Assembly (NCBI GenBank): GCA_963920765.1
Contig: OY987243.1
Span: 7,936,001 to 8,000,000 of the forward strand
From: Ulota crispa
Taxonomy: Eukaryota; Streptophyta; Bryopsida; Orthotrichales; Orthotrichaceae
Direction of reading: 5' to 3'
Length of the DNA stretch: 64,000 nucleotides
The notes beneath the pieces are model-generated. The model was not told the DNA's origin. It searched no databases and saw only the letters and a list, made by a program, of their open reading frames with translations. The position numbers were made by a program, and so were the translations under genes. Positions 62,210 to 64,000 of the stretch are shown in pieces; position 1 is the first letter of the stretch, and each line of letters starts with the position of its first letter.

Positions 62210-62393
62210 TTGACATAAAGTTGACACTAAACCAAGAAAGAAAGCTGAGATGACATAGACATAGGAAAGAATTGACACAAACTTGTGTAACAGATGGAAA
62301 TTGACGAGATGGAAGGAATAAACCGCAGGTCACGTCAACTCGGACATTGTTGTCTCAATTTTGTGTCAATTAGGACAGGTTTCTCCTGGAGTG
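62210..62393 (-). repeat. CACTA right terminal inverted repeat and subterminal TTGACA cluster
   Basis: The TIR occupies about 62351-62393 and, in reverse complement, starts CACTCCAGGAGAAAC. TTGACA occurs at 62210, 62221 and 62272, with TGTCAA at 62364 and near-matches (TTGACG, CGTCAA, TGTCTCAA) between. TAA at 62394-62396 repeats the TAA before the left end. Confidence 0.82.
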
Positions 62394-62396
62394 TAA

Positions 62397-62686
62397 CAGC
62401 AAGGAGCCAAAAGAAATGAATTGGCCTTCAATTTTTGAAGATCCTAATCTTTGAAATTAGGATGTGTTGGATGCTGTTTTTTGAGCATTATGTTCTAAAG
62501 TTATGCTCTTGAGCCACTACTAAATTATAAAAGGTTGGGCTAATTTCAAAAATTTAATTAGTGAAAACTACGTAGGAATTGGGACCTTCTTGGGCTCCAT
62601 TATTTCTATTTGAGGCCGTACAACTCACAATTGTTTTTAAATTTTGCAATTTTTTTTGCCTAAAGAATATGCATGTTATAAAAAAC
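62397..62686. other. Flanking DNA right of the CACTA element
   Basis: Short AT-rich stretch outside the target duplication, with no gene. Confidence 0.4.
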
Positions 62687-63003
62687 AGGGAAAATTTCAT
62701 GGATACCCTTGAAGTTTGCAATATTTGCATGCATGCTTTTTCAAAAATTACACAAATGCGCTTGGATCAAAAATTTCAAGCATTTGTTTTGTTGTGCATG
62801 TCACTTCCCTTTTTCCTTTATGTACACATAGCTTCTTTTTAGTTTCATAATATTCCCTTCTTCAACATTGGTCATGAAGGAAATACAAGCACAACAAACA
62901 AATGCCTGAAAATTTTGGTCCAAGGGTACTTGTGTAGTTTCTAAAAAAGCAAGGATACCTATGAAAATATTGCAAACTTCAAGGTATCCATGAAATTTTC
63001 CCT
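62687..63003. mobile_element. MITE-like foldback element, 317 bp
   Basis: Its two halves are reverse complements. The left starts AGGGAAAATTTCATGGATACC; the right, read in reverse complement, starts with the same phrase and continues with CTTGAAGTTTGCAATATTT. Similarity runs over about 130 bases to a TTTGTTTTGTTGTGC-like centre. No coding. No clear target duplication. Confidence 0.85.
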
Positions 63004-63564
63004 TAAGAAAAAATTGGACACATCATAAATGTCATATTTGAAAGTTTATCACACTTAAGACGTCCCCAATCTAGTCAAAACCGAGGCTCCAAAAAAGCTG
63101 TCAAACAATGCTTGACCACGTGCTAGTTCTAGAGCAGGGCCATTTCCTAGCTTTCCGACCCCCAATGCACACACTTTATGGCACTCATTAAACACAGTTT
63201 TTTAATTATTTATGTCTTTTTAAGTATTTAGGTGAAGAGATTCATGTTAGAAACATCTGAAATTGTGTCAAGTCAAAGAATTAGACACTTTGAAGTGGTA
63301 TGCAGGACTCTCCAAATAGTACAAATATGCAGGGGAGGGGCTCTTATGTGGGAGCTTAGAAAATTGCAATTGCAAGTAACTGCTGCATTAGAGCCCATGT
63401 TTATACTAAAACCCAATTTAACACTTTGTACAAGCTTTTGCCTGCCTGTGTTATGATTGGATTGGGGATGCTCTTACCAATGTTTGTAGTCAATGTATGG
63501 GGAGTACCGGCATTTAGTTACAAGCTAGCCGGTTGATTTTGAGAATTGCCAAATTGAATTTTGA
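63004..63564. other. Non-coding spacer
   Basis: A 74-aa frame (63232-63456) has no recognisable motif. Nothing else is seen. Confidence 0.4.
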
Positions 63565-63945
63565 AGTTTAGGAAAAAAGCCGACCATTTAACCCCTAAAG
63601 GCCCAATCCTTATTTTTGTGAAAGTCATTGAAAACTGCCACTTTTGGGGGAATAAGTAGAAAGGTAGGATTTTTTTTCTCAAAAATCCAACCATAAGATC
63701 TTGCCTTTGACTATGGGAGGTACTTGTGGGAAAAAAATCAGCTCATTTTAGATGTTGAAGAGTGAGATATTAACATCTGAAATGAAAGAAAAAGTTCTTT
63801 CCTTGCTGCCCAAAAACTTCAAAAGCCTTTGACCACTCCTATATCAAAATAATTGCTCTACGCAAAAATGAGGGTTTTTTTTCCCATGTAGACAACCAAG
63901 TTAGGTATGTGTGAGAGAGTTTTCAAATGAATTGGAGGTGTGAAT
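63565..63945 (-). repeat. Right arm of the diverged inverted repeat
   Basis: In reverse complement it matches 7174-7540 block by block (see that entry). The similarity appears to run on toward the window end, so the arm may be longer than given. Confidence 0.75.
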
Positions 63946-64000
63946 CATACTTTGTAAAATCTTGCAATGCTCTAAGGTCATAAAATTTGCATATATACTA

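Larger units (their letters stand above)
8473..62393 (+). mobile_element. Giant CACTA (En/Spm) DNA transposon, 53.9 kb with nested insertions
   Basis: Left end CACTACAGG and right end (reverse complement) CACTCCAGG open imperfect terminal inverted repeats of about 43 bp. They share a long identical core, CCTAATTGACA on the right against ACTAATTGACA on the left. The element is flanked on both sides by TAA (8470-8472 and 62394-62396), the 3-bp target duplication expected of CACTA elements. It contains a CACTA transposase gene on the + strand, split into 16975-18136 and 52445-57700. Removing the 34.3-kb interior insertion leaves about 19.6 kb, within the plausible range of large plant CACTA elements. 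Both terminal regions carry dense TTGACA/TGTCAA motifs. Transposase stops make the present copy non-autonomous. Confidence 0.88.

Overview
The window is AT-rich nuclear DNA of a eukaryote, almost certainly a land plant. Nearly everything recognisable is transposon-derived, and almost every coding stretch is broken by stops or frameshifts. Plant indicators are a CACTA (En/Spm) transposase with its usual domain chain, a SUVR-type pre-SET/SET/post-SET protein, a DNMT3-type cytosine methyltransferase domain and short GT-AG introns. The mix of families fits a seed-free plant such as a fern, lycophyte or moss better than a flowering plant, but this is inference and I cannot name the species. I saw no intact host gene, no rRNA and no credible functional tRNA.

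Layout. 1-8472 is flanking DNA: a dead hAT transposase (about 2960-5146), a 96-bp tandem repeat (5311-5645) and one arm of a diverged inverted repeat (7174-7540). The other arm lies at 63565-63945. Between them sits one very large CACTA element, 8473-62393 (53.9 kb), with imperfect terminal inverted repeats of about 43 bp and a TAA target duplication on both sides. Its transposase gene is on the + strand and is cut in two: the N-terminal half is at about 16975-18136, and the rest resumes at 52445 and runs to about 57700. The 34.3 kb in between is a pile of later insertions.

Inside that pile are two remarkable units. First, a Ty3/gypsy-type retrotransposon (about 22.9-30.9 kb) carries a DNMT3-like C5-cytosine methyltransferase between protease and reverse transcriptase, and a canonical PHD finger after integrase. 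Second, a three-gene block (32.1-47.6 kb) holds a + strand transposase-like gene with H-I-D-Y, F-S-D-G and H-G-K-G motifs, a - strand SUVR-like histone methyltransferase gene, and a - strand gene ending in a RING-like finger. A small non-autonomous CACTA element (33175-36266, TTA duplication) is inserted in an exon of the transposase-like gene. It carries a foldback element and a 10-bp-period minisatellite.

Taken together, the nested insertions carry several chromatin-modifying or chromatin-reading domains: DNA methyltransferase, PHD, SET and RING. The inactivating changes that could be read are mostly G:C to A:T transitions, as expected of long-methylated DNA. No part looks able to move on its own today. 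The interest lies in the gene content and the nesting history.
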